Shown here in pieces: positions 25,100-37,868 of a stretch of DNA of 64,000 bases. The notes beneath the pieces are model-generated. The model was not told the origin of the DNA and ran no database searches. It saw only the letters and a program-made list of their open reading frames with translations. The DNA is taken from the NCBI GenBank assembly GCA_029718625.1, contig CM056377.1, positions 36,098,457 to 36,162,456 of the forward strand, in the 5' to 3' direction. A program made the position numbers and the translations under genes. Source of the DNA: Synaphobranchus kaupii. Taxonomy: Eukaryota > Chordata > Actinopteri > Anguilliformes > Synaphobranchidae. The stretch's first letter is position 1, and every line of letters begins with the position of its first letter.

Positions 25100-28000
25100 C
25101 TGCAAAGGAAACGCAATGTCAATATATCTGAGTGTTACCTCATTATTTGTTTTTATTTATCCTCAATATAATGTCTGAGTGGAGTTATCTGGCAGAAAAT
25201 GCCGATGACTGTCAAGACTGTAGTTATGAACAAGGTAGCCTGATTTGTCAGGCTATGAGCCTGACCGCGTTGCCATTTTAATATTGGTTAAATATTGTAA
25301 GGCTGCCCAACTTCCTGAGAAGTGCTTTGCTAATAAACTAATTAATAGTTACTTTTTCTTACAAATCATGATCTTGTGTAGTTGGGCACACCTACCATAT
25401 GAGCCATTGTTGACCTGTAACTCAAGGATAGCTAAACGTTCTAGAACCAATTCAATTTCTAAATTTTTAGCAAACCCAGTCTCGTAAAAAGCAACTTTCC
25501 TTGCTATCTCTAGAATGTCTGGAGTTTAGACTATGAGCAAGGAAACAACATGGCTCCCACGTCAGGCTATGAAGTCATGGCAAGTAAGGCTGTGAAGTTA
25601 TCATGGATAACCCTTTACCCATGAGATTTATTAGTGAACAGTGAGAACTGCTGAAAACTTTTTTTCTCAGTATAAGATCATTATTACAGTGAGATGTCAA
25701 TTTTTAAGAACATCATCAAAATTAAGAGGCAAGCTTTACTCCATAATCCTAGTTATCACAGTGCCAAATCTGTCATTTTTTGGGCCTCCAACATGTACCT
25801 TATATTCACTAGGTCATGAATCAGTATGTGTATATAAAGCAGGTGTCGTGCTACAAACATATGGTGATACTGATACAACTATGTCTTAGAATGTACATTT
25901 CACTTCTAGCTATACCAAAATGCAACAGCTAATTTTATTTCTTTGCAGGTTACAATTTTTTGAGGCAAGCAGCCTTCTGGTCCATGCACACAGTATGCTA
26001 TGACAAATTGGAACAATAAGCTAGTATCTAGACTCCTGAGAGTATGTTCTAAGATTGTTGGTCATTTGCTTGAGACCTTCCTCTCTTTTTACATTAAGAG
26101 GACAATTATATCGACTGAAAAATTTAAATCCAATCTCTCTAATGTTCTATATTAAGAGTTCCAACTCATGCCCACTAGGAGGCATTTTAGAGTCCTCCAC
26201 TGCAGAGGTAATAAATAAATAAAAACTTCTTCAAAATCCGCAATCAGCAAATTCATTCACATATTCACACTAATTTGAGAATACCTGGGTACCTGTAACG
26301 ACAGTGCCTTTGTGATGAATAAAAAAAAAAAATTGCCTGAAGTAAATTTTGGGCTAATGTGCAGTAATGGGGCCTGGTGAAATTATTGGGAGTAACATGC
26401 GATAATGTGACCTTCAGAAATGTGTGAAGGTGTATTTGACTTGTGGTATATGTAATCTGTGTAACTATGTGATTTATTACTGATACAGTAGGTCCATTAT
26501 CTGTACTGCAGTGACAGTGTTATTTGTACTGTTGTGTATTTTCTGTTTTTAGGGAGTGCAGCTTTGCAACATCAAACCAATTCCTGTATTATTATCCAAT
26601 TATTATGTAATTGTATTTAAGACTTTTAAAACACTGTAGCACTGTACTGTGGAGACTTGTAATGGGTGATTCTGTGATGCCCCCAGCTATCAGATTATGA
26701 GGTCAGCAGGAAGCCTGATATCCATGTCGATAAAAAGCATGACTAACCTGGTTGACAATGTTCTCATTGTTGCGTATGTAGTCCTCAAAGGACACCAAGG
26801 GTTCCCAGGGGTCGTTCTGGGCGTAGATGCTGCTGCTCGTTGCCTCACTGTCCTTGTGGCGTGTTACTGCCAGTTGGTACCTGTACAAAATGGATGGCAT
26901 TGCATAGTTCTAAATAGCATGCTATTAACCAAGAATAATACACATAATATGAATGCTGCTTGCATTAATGAGGCAAAATACAAATAAACTTGGTCAAAAT
27001 TCATGCCGGACTTCCTAAGACTTTATGACTTCCTAAGACTTTACCTTTGCGGTCCTTGTGGGTGAATTTGAATAAGTGCTAGAGGTATATGGTAGTGTAC
27101 ATAAAATAATTTTCGATCTATCTAAATATGACTGCCGTTTTGCAGAAAAAAGGTTCCCCGTACTACAGTTGGCATATCAAACACTGGTAGCGGGAAATAG
27201 GTTTACAATGATGAAGGTCCTACAATAACTTCCATTCAGACTTTGAATAGCCTTCTGAGCAGACATGCTCTTGTATAGTTCTTGCATGATCAGTAGTAGC
27301 TGACCTCTTGGCTCTATAATGAGTATTCATTTAAGAGGTGACTTGGATCATCCAGCTACTATATACAGTTGATCCTGTGGTCCCGTTGTGTGAGATCAAT
27401 TACTTTGAAGCTGCGTAGCCTATGCTTTACCTGGACCAGGTGATACCGTTCTCTTCCCTCCAGCCACGGGGCAGCACACTGTGGCCATGGGAGTTGTACT
27501 GGATGCGGTACCCCTTCTGGTGGCCCCATTTGTTCTGTTGGTTGGGATTGTAGAAGTGCAAGTAGCGGGGGAACTTCTTGCCGAAGCGGAAGGCAGCGCT
27601 TCGCTCTGTTTCGCGCTGTGCGCGAATGAGACGAGACTGCTTTATGGTGTGCTTGGGGCTCCAAGGATTGGTTAAATTCTCGAAGCCCAGGCCTATGGTC
27701 TCAAAGCTGTTCTCCCGCCCTGAAGAAAGAGATGTGTAAACCTGTTTTATGGTTTGCAGGGGTATATATTCTGGGGAAATTGTATTGAGTTTATATATTT
27801 CTTTCTGTTGTATTCTAAAGCCTTTGAAGCATCTTGTTGATTTTGCCGAAACACCTGAGTATCACCCAGGTGCTGGTCACAATAGCATATTTAAAGCTGC
27901 AAATAAATTTTAAAAAGCCAAAACACTGTAATTGAATTCACAACTAGCAGTCTCAACTTTGTAAAAAATCTAACAATACCCTACAACACAAAGCTGTTTT

Positions 28001-29934
28001 ACGTTGAAGATGAGCCACCTCATTCCTTACTGATGTGAGTGGAGCACAGCAATTATTTTAATCCAGTTTAGAGGAAGGTTGCATACAGCTTCTTGTATAT
28101 ATTACTCATTAAAGTAAACTCAGGAAAGAGCACAGCAAACATTTACTGGAAAAGTATACGCAAGTATACACAACACAAAGTATACACAACAAAATGTGCT
28201 AACCTCTGAAGCCTCAACAAGAGTGACTCACAGTATTGTGCATGCCATCACAGGTAGACTAAAGATTTATTGTGGCTTTAAACTTTAAACATATTCTCCA
28301 ACTTCATCTGACATAAAAGTGGGTTCACATTAATTTGATGGTAAGAGCTAGAACTATTCCAGGTCTTATCCAGTTTAGTTGAAGACACTGAACTTACCAG
28401 CTATGTCCAGGTCCACTTTATAGTGAATAAGGTGAGTATGAAGGTTTCCCAAGACATAGTTGTAGACCCTGCTGCCATAGTGGAGCCCCTGGGGTGTGAA
28501 GAAGGTGGCATGAACGTAGCCTGTGGCACTGACCCGTGATTCCATTACACCGTTCTGGTAAAAAAGGAAGTCCCAGATGTAGTCGTAGTTGTACACGGTT
28601 GACGTTGTTCGAATCACCAGGACATGGTTCTCCAGGCCTCCATAGAAGTTGTAGCCACCTGAGAAGTTGTTGTTGAAGTGTCTCCTGAGAGGCATCGCTG
28701 TGGTCATCTCAAAAATGCATAGAGCATTCTTATAGTGCACGGGCTTGTCTGTGTCGTAGTAGTGGTATAGGTCCAAGAAGGTGGCGATTTCTGGACAGTC
28801 AATGCCCGGGGCAAGCTCATAGTCAGAAGTGCCCATGGCCCACCCAGCATCGACGTATTTGGTTTGCATTGCAGCAGGGGTGTCACCTGAATAGAAGGCA
28901 ATGGCTTCTTGCAGACCGATCTCGTAAGCTATCCTCTCCCCGTTGAAGCGCAGGTCGAAGATCTGAAGCCCGGCAGACGAGCGGACGCGGAAGGCAAAGG
29001 ACCAGCCGGCATACTCCACAAAGTTCTTTTCCACATGGTAGCGTGGCCCCTGTGGCTCGACCAGCTTGGGCCCATGTATATCTGTGCGTGTGTTGCTATG
29101 GCCGCGGGGGATATATGAGGAGAACAAGTCATTGTCATCATGCTCTGGCAGCTTCACCTTGTCGATCTCACCGCTATCATAACGTTCCACCAACTCCTCC
29201 ACGCTGTTGAAGTACTGCCCATTGTACCACACCTTCTCCACTGTCCACTGCTCTGGGTCAAGGCTCTTGTGATTAATGAGCACCTCAAAGCCCACAGGGT
29301 GGAGGAAGTACCCTTCCACAAACTTCTGCAGCATGATCCAGCTCCTCCTCTCCCCTGAAGCAAGCCCACGGGGTGCTATATCCGAGAAAGTCAGGCAGCG
29401 GTCGGTGCAGTTGTAGAAGGTGAAGCCTGTACTCTCCAGCAAGACTCTGTTGGCCTTCATTGCAACCGTTTTCATCAAGGTATTAATATGAAAATACTCA
29501 GTCGAGCACAAGGGCCTTGACTCAAACTTAATTTTGCGGTCACCCTTGAATGTCTTGAGCTTGTAGGAGTTAGGCATAGGCAGGGGTGAGACAATGTACT
29601 CTGTGATGTTGGGCTGGGGCTGATTGCCGAACTGAACCACCACCCGGGCTTGACGCTCAGGCCTAGCCTGGCCTCTGTCCAGTGCCCGCAGGGCCTCGTG
29701 TTTGCGGGGCAAGTGCAGCTCAATCAAAAGGATGCTGTTCTTTTTGAGTTCTTTGGCCCGGGCACTGGTAAGCCCCAATTCCTCACAGTTCATTAGGTAG
29801 TCCCGCACATTCTTCATCTCACGGGGGGTGAGATCAGCGAAAATGGAAGCCCCATGGAGAGCATTCATCCGGCTTGCAGACTCGGCGGCTGCCACACCCA
29901 GTGTGGCCAAGAGAAGGAGACGGTGGCACCACAT
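24830..29934 (-). CDS. aoc1: Diamine oxidase (amiloride-sensitive copper amine oxidase), complete, 4 coding exons
   Basis: This secreted copper/topaquinone enzyme oxidatively deaminates histamine, putrescine and related diamines to aldehyde, ammonia and hydrogen peroxide. The coding sequence joins 29934-28398, 27719-27431, 26880-26748 and 25099-24830, giving 742 residues (human AOC1 has 751). A signal peptide ([17 protein letters not shown]) is followed by the N2/N3 domains and the large catalytic domain. Visible catalytic features are Asp362 in YVDAGWAMG, the topaquinone precursor Tyr450 in TVYNYDY, and copper ligands His499 and His501 (NLHTHLIHY) and His665 ([14 protein letters not shown]). 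All junctions keep phase and use GT-AG. The ATG at 29934 is preferred over upstream in-frame codons because a strong acceptor (TTTGTCTCTACAG) ends at 29943. AOC2/AOC3 paralogues are less likely: there is a cleavable signal, the C-terminus is AOC1-like, and sspo is next door. Confidence 0.95.
26748..26880 (-). CDS. aoc1: aoc1 coding exon 3 (residues 609-653)
   Basis: An acceptor TTTTGTACAG is followed by [26 protein letters not shown] and NNENIVNQ. This is the conserved YxLAVT...QNDPW...NNE block of diamine oxidase. The exon ends in phase 0 at CAG|GTTAGT. Confidence 0.95.
27431..27719 (-). CDS. aoc1: aoc1 coding exon 2 (residues 513-609)
   Basis: An acceptor TTCTTCAG is followed by a frame with [43 protein letters not shown] and [16 protein letters not shown], all characteristic of the C-terminal half of the copper amine oxidase catalytic domain. 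The donor is AG|GTAAAG, leaving two bases of an Arg codon. Confidence 0.95.
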
Positions 29935-29942
29935 ATCAACAC
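28398..29942 (-). CDS. aoc1: aoc1 coding exon 1 (residues 1-513)
   Basis: This exon starts after an acceptor at 29943, with 8 bases of 5' UTR before the ATG at 29934. It ends at G|GTAAGT (GT at 28397-28396), leaving phase 1. It carries the signal peptide, the non-catalytic domains, the catalytic Asp362, the TPQ Tyr450 and two copper His. One very large first coding exon is typical of this gene family. Reading past the donor gives only six more codons before a stop. Confidence 0.95.
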
Positions 29943-31400
29943 CTGTAGAGACAAACAGAATTAATTGCAGGCAATGTAGCTGAAACTCATTACCCAATGA
30001 CACTGATCACATCTTGATTTTGAAAGTATTTAACACATTTTTAATTTTTCTTACAAAGATATTGTGGTTTTTTCTATGGCTCGAGAAAGAGAACACAGAC
30101 GGGAGGGGGGAGGAGGGAGGAGTTACAGTTGGGGGGAGGGGCGATAGATCCATTCGGTAACGCGTCATGAAAACTGTTCAAACGGAAACCCGTTTGAAAT
30201 TAAAGGACTAACGTTAATTTGCGTAGTTTGAATACCCATCAATCAAGAAGAGGGAGAGAGGGGGCGTTGACTTGCTTGTAGAAAAAGGTTTTTTACCTTT
30301 TTTATCGTCACGAATGGGGCGTGGCTCAAACAAAACGTTTCAGTTTGGATTTCAGCGCATGGCTCTTTTTTGACACAAAATGCGGTGGCACGGCTTAATT
30401 ACATTTTAGTTTTTTAAGCAATAGGATATATGTGATTTATGAAATGGAGGCAAGATACTAGGCTTTTAAACCACCATGGGACCATTATGGTTTGCCTATG
30501 GTTATTATAGTTCAATTATAGTTATTATAGTTCAAGCCTATGGTTCAAACTAACAATGGAAAGCATAATTAATGTGTTTAATATCATAGAAATTATGTTT
30601 ATGTATCATACCACTGTAATTTGTAATGTCATAATTAACATTGAGAAACTGTAATTATGAAATTATGCCCTAACTACTGTGTAACAATGAAATTTGTACG
30701 CCTATGTTTTTAAAACACACTGAAGATTATAGTGACAGTGAATGTATAGTCTATTCTGTATTTGATACATGAAAGAAATATGAACCCTTTATGTGAGAAG
30801 ACATGAGAAACAAACATGTTTAAAGTTTATTTCTGCAAATACATATTAATGATAATTAATTTGACTGGTGCCTTTAGTCACGGCAACTTCAGATTTTTTG
30901 GAACATTAGTTGAGACATGTAGGTATACCCATTCTCCATAATGCCATTTCACTATAATACTTATTCACCAGAAACAAAAAATTCTGAAATGGTAACAAAA
31001 GAAGAAAATCCATAATCTGAATCAAAACATATTACTCAGAACAATCACAACTCCCTGATAGCCAGACGCTCGTTTCACTAAAAATGAACATGTACTGTTA
31101 TGTATATCAATGTTTACGTTTATGGTGTACATAAAACATCAGGTTATTGCCGCTATATCTTAACAACCCTCTCCACATATAGCAATTATTTATCATTTCA
31201 TAAATACAAAGTAATTAAATCTGGGGAGAAAGAAATGGTCATGTTACCAATGTATATCTAAAAAGTCTGCACACTATGGTTACTGCTCCCAGTAAAACTG
31301 TATTCACCACATGAAATCAAAGTTACCTCTGTCTTGCGTGTGCATATTTATTTGGATGTATATGTATTCTTCATTGTATTTTGGTCCAGTGTCTACCTAC

Positions 31401-31510
31401 CCTCCACGTTCCTCTGGCTCCAAATTGTCAGTATATCAGCGTTGCTGCAGACCGATCCAAGAAAACTACAGCAGCCGTCTCCCTTCTGATCCCTGCTTGT
31501 AGAAAAGTGA
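31401..31510 (-). other. aoc1: Candidate 5' non-coding exon of aoc1
   Basis: The aoc1 start exon begins at a splice acceptor 8 bases before the ATG, so a 5' UTR exon must lie upstream. On the minus strand the sequence ending GTGGAGG|GTAGGT (GT at 31400-31399) is a good donor, and a TTAAAAG box lies around 31540 about 30 bases before the proposed start. This is a guess from splice and TATA-like signals only. The first exon could be elsewhere. Confidence 0.25.
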
Positions 31511-31590
31511 AGATCAGATCTTCAGGTGCTGCTTTTAACAGCCAGGATTGGTAAACCACATGTCATAAAAGTGATGAAATCCCAAAGTGC

Positions 31591-31621
<31 letters not shown>

Positions 31622-31647
31622 GCACGTGAGTATGTGTGTGCGTGTGT
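31591..31647 (+). repeat. (TG)n microsatellite
   Basis: About 14 uninterrupted TG units are followed by interrupted GTGCGTG repeats. Confidence 0.9.
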
Positions 31648-33474
31648 CTAATTCATCTAACAGGTCAGTTTACATTGGACTTTGTTTCAATTTGAATTTG
31701 TCAAATTGAAACAAACAAGCAGAGGAAATACGGGGAAGTTTAGAATCTGCTTTACTCTCATGGAAAGTGGGCCATACTTTTTTTACAGATGCAAAATAGG
31801 ACAACAGTTTTTGAAGCAGCACAGCTGATGTGCTGAAAGGCGCTGAGCATGTCATATATCATAAAGATAGCTTCTAGCTCATGGGTAAAAATGATGATGA
31901 CTAATTGCAACCCCTAGGGTGACGGCGACTTTACTATATGGTAAACTAGGAATTTCCTTGTATGCACTTCTCAAGTATGCATGGTTCAAAATGTGAATGG
32001 ACTTTTTTCTTTATCTTTTGACCTTGTTAGCCTAGAGATGACAGATGGCATCATCATTTATATCCAGGGCTCAAAGTGCACATTGTTTTTGTGATAATGG
32101 CTAGATGGAAGGGACGGCAGTATATATGACAAAATATGTACCCATCTCCGAAGGTTAGCAAACGTGCCACATTCAGTCAGACAAGGAAAGGGACAGTCAA
32201 CTGTTTGCTAGGTATTGGACGTCATCACCGATGAGATAAAAAATAGTAATGGTGATGAAATTCCACAGCCCAAGCCAAATGGCCAATAAGCCCAATGTGA
32301 ACATGGAAGGTTTATTCTGAATGGCATGTGTAAGGGTAATTTTCTGATTGACAATGTGTGTGTGTTAACATGAAGACAATCACGTGATTAAAATTAACTT
32401 TTAATATAATCCTTATTACCAATAAGAATATGTATGCAGAATTAAGTGCTTAAGAAATATGCTCTATAATACATATGGATTCAGATCAAATATCTTTCTC
32501 TGTCTCTTTTGGAAACCGACAGCCTGAGAGATTAATGTCACTGTTATTGCTAGTAGAAGTTTGCTTGGACATGTAGGAGGGGAGTCAAAGTGAGATGCAG
32601 GAAAGGCTGCCATTTGTGAGGAGCCCGAGAACGGTGCTCGTCATAAACTTCAAAGGACCAGAGGGCCTTGTAATAAAACAATACAACTCTGACTTCCTTT
32701 GGGTTTTTCAGCCCATTTGTTCTCAAGGATGTCCTCACCTGGGAAAAGACTGTGATAAGGAGAAACTGGACTGTGTCATGGGTGTGTATGTGTGGTTTAG
32801 GGGCATTTATGGCGCAGGGGTCATGGCGCAAGGAATGTCCTACCCGACCATCTGTGACCTGTCCCGTGACCTCACACCTGGTCAGTCCTATGGGAAAAAC
32901 TCCGGACAATACCACAGTGCCCTCATGTTGGCACCTCTGTCATTACACCCTTTACTTCTCTCCTGGAACAGGGCTCTGAAACTTCTGTTGAGATGGTCAA
33001 CAGACCCTGTAAAACTTACAAACATTGCACATGTGATTCTTATATTGTTACATTATGTCTTATGTAGTAGTAACAGGAATTGCATGTAAAATGGTTCATC
33101 AGGAGGGAATTTTCATGACAACTGCAACATAATAAGACTGTTAATCTGTTAATAATAATCATAATGGTAATCTGTTTGGTATGGATGTAATCCGGTAAAA
33201 TCAAGGAATCGAATGAGATACATTTCATACCAAATGGAGTTTAGTAAAACATAGTTTCAACCACTCAGGGAAAAACTATAACATTGGAATGTCCTCTCTG
33301 GTAATCATCTCCTTTTCCCCTTAGGCAGGGGATTAGGCACCCCCTTCCTACTAACAACCCCCAAAGGTGGGGGTCTAAATTCCAGATTCGACTACACCTC
33401 CAGGTTAACTTATGGCACTGCCGCCTGGTTCAAACGCGGGATTTGGCATAAAAGAAAGGGAGACAAGCCTATCT

Positions 33475-33645
33475 GAGAAGATTGCAACCGACTTCCCACA
33501 CCGTGCAGACTCTGTGTTTTGTGTAAGGAAGATCGCAACCGACTTCCCACGCCGTGCAGATTGTGTGTGTGTGTGTGTGTGTAGGGAAGATCGCAACCGA
33601 CTTCCCACACCGTGCAGATTGTGTGTGTGTGTGTGTGTGTAGCTG
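33475..33645 (+). repeat. Three-unit minisatellite with internal (TG)n
   Basis: Three copies of a unit starting AAGATCGCAACCGACTTCCC begin at 33477, 33529 and 33587. Copies two and three each end in a (TG)n run of about ten units. Copy one has only a partial run, so the dinucleotide tract probably expanded and was then co-duplicated with the unit. Confidence 0.85.
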
Positions 33646-34282
33646 AAGCAGGCCGGGTAAGATATTTACTCTGTGTTTTCTTTTCTTAATTTCTATATTT
33701 TGTAATTGACTAATAATTCTAAGATAATGACCTACCTGCCTGTGAATAAATTCTTCTTATTTTAACTTGCGTGGTCTCCATGACTCTAATCCATTTTATA
33801 CCTTTTTCAGCCTAAATTACGACTGAATACTCAGGGGAACAATTCTGACCAATGACCAACTGATCAGTGGCGTGGTACTTTATGTGGAGTCCCCAAGTTG
33901 GGTAGGTGGCCAAGTTTTGCCAGTATAAGGGATTGGTGATGCATGGTTCTGGGAATTTGATGTGAAGAGAACCCATGGACGTTCTACGTCGGTTCTTGTC
34001 AAATTAGCCTTAAGGAGCCCTCTGAGTGCACGCTGACCTGGGCTCGCAACTATCTATGTAAAATATAATGCATGTATTGTGTTGGCCAGACCCCCAACCT
34101 CTGTGTTCTCCACCGAACTGAGATTCGGCAATAGTGCTAATCCCGGGAGCATATATTGAGTAATGGTGGCACACAAGGAAGAGTCGAATGTAACCACTCT
34201 GAGCTTCATGCATGATTAAAGTGAAATTCTAAATTATAGTTTAATATGGAGTCAGATAATTACGAGTAAACCAATAGTAACT

Positions 34283-35542
34283 GTAAAGGCCAGTTTATAG
34301 TCCAGCGACAGAGTGTCGCTCGACTGAAATCGCAGAACTTTAATAAACATTCTATTGTCGCGCTACATACACTGTGGTCGTTGTCGTTCGCAAAAAGTAT
34401 AAACGCACTCCAGCGACATTCCAGCGACAGTTTACACTCAGGGGACAATGGAGGAAGAAGCAGTTTTATAGGCTAGCCTATATCTCATTATGTCTTCTGC
34501 TTTACCCCTTTTTTTGTCGGAGGTCTCTGAAATAAAGTTTATAAATGTCCATTTCGAGGGCACCGTATATTGTTTGAAATATCATTCACTGCGTCTTTCA
34601 CACACTTGTAGGATGTGGGTTTTGAACGAGGTAGCAAATAAAACGTTCAACATCGATGCGACTCATATTAAACGTTATTTAGTAGGAAAACACGGAGGGC
34701 ATAGCCTAGCCTACGTTCGGGATGTAAATAGCTAGTTACAAGACGGGACTCATTGGGGGAGCAGCCTACAATGATCTAGTTAGAGAATGAGGTTCAAGAA
34801 TGTGGAGTAGCCTATTTCACTCGCTAGTATCAGAATGCCACGGATCAGATGGGCTGTCACTGAGTCGTTGCACAAAGTTTAATCTGGCAAATCTAAATTA
34901 GTTACTGTGAAAGCAAATAACTTTGCAATGCATTCGCAGGCACCTACAACGCTACAAATGTGTAGTCAAGCTGAAAATGTGTCTTTGTAACCATTCACAA
35001 TAGCCTACAGACTAATAGACTATCGTAGGCTAAATTGTAGCATTGGAAGCGAGCTGCTTCTTGTTGGATTGTAACTGTTTTCTCAACCTCTAGCAAAGCA
35101 TCAATCGGTGAAATTACATCATTATTATTATTAGGCTATTTATAATAATAATATTAAATTGTGCTCATTTATAATGATATTCACACGCTTGCTAGGTAGG
35201 TAAGCTATGGGTAGGTAAGCCGACCCTTTGGCTGCACGCACAAATTTTTTCCAACAGAGAAATATGTAGCCTACATTAACTGTTAGCTTGTGCTGCTAGT
35301 AAGTTGACAGCTCGACCGAAGCCTCCGCTGTCCGAGACAAACGTTACCATAACAACAGAGGCAGCGACAGGGTCAAAGTTGAATTTATTTTATGTCTCAG
35401 CGACATCTTCAGCGACCGTCGCAGCGACCACAGGACGACAGTCGCCCGAAGTATAAACCAAATGTCGCTGCGACCAGCGACATCCATGGCACGTCGTCGG
35501 TCGCAGCGACACTCTGTCGCTGGACTATAAACTGGCCTTTAC
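34283..35542. mobile_element. 1.26-kb DNA transposon with AGCGACA-rich inverted ends
   Basis: The ends GTAAAGGCCAGTTTATAGTC and GACTATAAACTGGCCTTTAC are exact inverted copies, and the symmetry continues through CCAGCGACAGAGTGTCGCT. Both subterminal zones hold many CAGCGAC/GTCGCTG repeats, which suggests transposase-binding arrays. The inner sequence has only short frames (for example 34490-34735) without a transposase motif. No clear target-site duplication was seen, so the superfamily is open. Confidence 0.8.
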
Positions 35543-37799
35543 GCTTACTGTTTGTGATCATAGATATATTTGATGTTTTTTCAGCTCCTTTGTGAGTGTT
35601 CTAATGCTCCCATTAGAATATTGACATTTGGACGACAGATCGGATATATCCGTGATGACAAGGCCCCGTTTGCGAACGGAGAATAATAAGAATCGTACTG
35701 ATCCGTTTCAGGCCTGTCTTTTAAGCGGGATATGGAGCAGCGCATTCATATCTGACTCGTGGCGATGGACCCAGTATATTCTTAAATGTACTTGTGCTCT
35801 ATTCATGAAAGGAGGATAAATCACTAACCTCTGTTATTTTACATCACAACAGCAGAGAAAAAACACGTTGCACTTTCCCCTCCGGCTATTCCCTCATTGG
35901 TCTAGCTGTGCGGGTTCTACAGACATTTCGATCTTATGGCAAGGTCAGAGTTTATCTTGTGACTAAATACTGTTAAGCCTAGGTTGTCAGCTGCATGTCC
36001 TTGTAATTTATACATAGAATCCGCCCTGGTGGAGAGATACCAAGATAGTGTATAAATTCTCTACTGTATGTATGTTTCATCAGAGCACTGGTAAGGAGCT
36101 CTCATTCTGGTCTATTTGCAAATAAACGGAAGTCTTATTCTAAATCAAAATACTGTTTTGCTGTGGATCTGTTTCATCAGACGATGCTCACTGTGGTGTA
36201 GGAAGCGAATTTAAAGCAGATTTCCCTAACACATGCATAGCTATTTCTGACATAATGTCATGAAAAGCACCTACTTCAGAACAATTAACTGCTACTGGGA
36301 TTGCAACAGTGGTTGGTACGAAAACCAGCATACACAGGGTGATGAAGGCCCTATGTAGGCCGAAACATGTTGGACTTTTAATATTCTAAATAATGTGAGC
36401 CATTCAATAAAGGCTTTTTAATTTTGTAGAGCTGCCTTGGACTACAAACTTCTTCTAATTATCACGGATCCTACCCCGGATTTAGTCCAAAGAGCACCTA
36501 CAACATAACACAAAACCAAGAACGCCGTAGCCCTCTCCATATCCTTTTTTGATATACTGTACCATAATGGACATTATATAATGTACCATTGCATCAGACC
36601 AACACAAATGAAAAGCATGCACAAGCATTATTTGGCTGTAATTGCATTTCCCTGACCTAGTACCAGGCTACCAGGGAGTCGGTGTGTTCTGACTAATAAG
36701 ATGGTAATGCACAAGCATTATTTGGCAGTAATTGCATTTCCCTGACCTACTACCTGGCTGCCAGGGAGTCTGTGTGTTCTGAGTAATATCTCTGACAAAC
36801 AGTATAGTCTACTTGTGTTTCAATTTGTGTTTTGTCTCTCCAGGGAATCATCTTGAAGAAACGTTTTAAATGTTTCACATCAGCCAAACAAATCACTAAT
36901 ACTAATGTATACACTGAGAAATAAAATGTGTTTCTCATGTCTTGTGTCATACATGGTTAACATGATGCTGTAAATGTCGTTAAACTAGTTACCACAGAGA
37001 AACCACGGGAAATTGTAAGGAATTTACTCTTTAGATTACTAATGGCATTAAAAACACAGTCATCTATTTACCTAACAGTGGCTTGTCGTAAATAACCCGT
37101 TGTTCATTCTAAACGGATGCCCCGTGGGTCATGCTGATTTGGTACAGTACTTATTCACAGACAAACAGCGGAGTCGCGCCGTGTGCAGGTGAATACGGTG
37201 GATAATTTGGGGATTTCCGAAAAGAACATAGCTATAACATAGCTATCAGCTGCTGAAGAAAAGAGGACGGCGGGGAGGAGTGGGTCTACGTGGTGCTGAG
37301 TGGCCTCCAGAGTGGTGGCAGCTGTGTTTGTGTCGTGCTGGCCGGGTCGAAGGGTCAAGCAGGGGATGTTGATCGGACTGAATGCTTCCAGTCCCTCTGC
37401 TATTGACATCTTTTATTACATAAACGCCCCGTAGATCGACCCCTGAAAGCCACTCTTTACAGGATTAGCCCAGAACAAACACCTCTCTGTTACTGCACTT
37501 GCCCCTTCTCTCCCCACACCGGCCCACACCCCACACACCCCCCTACACCCCCCCTCTCACCCAGTGGCCTGGGAACTGTCCCATGGAGCAGTCCTTTTGA
37601 CATGGAACATGGAGCTGAGCGGTCATTGTCATATGGGGAAATGACGAATGGCCACGTTCCCAGCTGTTCCCTGGGACTGTTCCTCCAATTGCCATCACCT
37701 CAGATGGCACAACGAGCCCCTGGGAACCCCCCCCGGCCACTTAAAGCCTTCACAAGGGACCTTCCAGCCTCATATACAAGCAGACTGACTTCCTAAGGA
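35543..37799. other. Intergenic upstream of sspo
   Basis: Contains a repeat-like tail near 36330-36420 (GATGAAGGCCCTATGTAGGC followed by AATAAA-type sequence), a 90-bp tandem duplication at 36619-36790, a C-rich block at 37500-37560, and a minus-strand 84-codon frame with ATG at 37155-37409 of unknown meaning. Confidence 0.45.
36619..36790. repeat. 90-bp tandem duplication
   Basis: The block beginning GCACAAGCATTATTTGGC occurs at 36619 and again at 36709 with about 93-95 per cent identity by eye, including the TTGCATTTCCCTGACCTA segment. It is a simple two-copy duplication. Confidence 0.85.
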
Positions 37800-37868
37800 A
37801 TCTTGCCTCACCTGAGACAGAGAGAGAGAGCGCAGGTAGAAGAGCCCCCAGCACCAATGAAAACTCAG
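37800..37868 (+). other. sspo: Candidate first exon of sspo (5' UTR or short in-frame start)
   Basis: A purine-rich stretch is followed by ATGAAAACTCAG|GTAACT (ATG at 37857, GT at 37869-37870). The next acceptor TGCTATTTCAG (AG at 40568-40569) begins the exon holding the SCO-spondin start. If joined, the frame runs M-K-T-Q then AYPGEFPRRSENT into MKGLLL without a stop. The upstream ATG has a poor context (C at -3), while the downstream one has A at -3. Transcript evidence is absent. Confidence 0.3.

Larger units (their letters stand above)
29943..34282. other. aoc1 upstream region, intergenic
   Basis: CpG-containing sequence at 30100-30400 directly upstream of the aoc1 start exon is followed by AT-rich DNA. 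A (TG)n tract lies at 31591-31620 and a minisatellite at 33475-33645. A patch at 32580-33089 is open on both strands but encodes nothing recognisable. Confidence 0.5.

Noticed and set aside
24867..25178. Plus-strand frame opposite the aoc1 terminal exon
   Set aside because: Antisense shadow of a conserved exon; the minus strand carries the copper-ligand motif and stop codon.
28375..28397. Extension of aoc1 exon 1 to a stop at 28375
   Set aside because: The extra codons (KFSVFN) follow a good GTAAGT donor, and homology continues in the next exon instead.
30001..30003. Start of aoc1 at an upstream in-frame codon (MSLGNEF...)
   Set aside because: This lies upstream of a strong splice acceptor ending at 29943, so it is intronic; the signal peptide begins at the ATG at 29934.
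32550..33089. Open frames of 164 codons (+) and 121 codons (-) in the same place
   Set aside because: Both strands are open, neither resembles a protein family, and no splice or start context supports them. One or two frames of this length are expected by chance in 64 kb.
33475..33645. Possible CRISPR-like array
   Set aside because: Direct repeats are contiguous with (TG)n between them, not unique spacers, and the context is a vertebrate nuclear genome.
34490..34735. 81-codon frame as a transposase fragment
   Set aside because: No DDE, zinc-finger or Myb-like motif is visible; probably non-coding filler of the inverted-repeat element.
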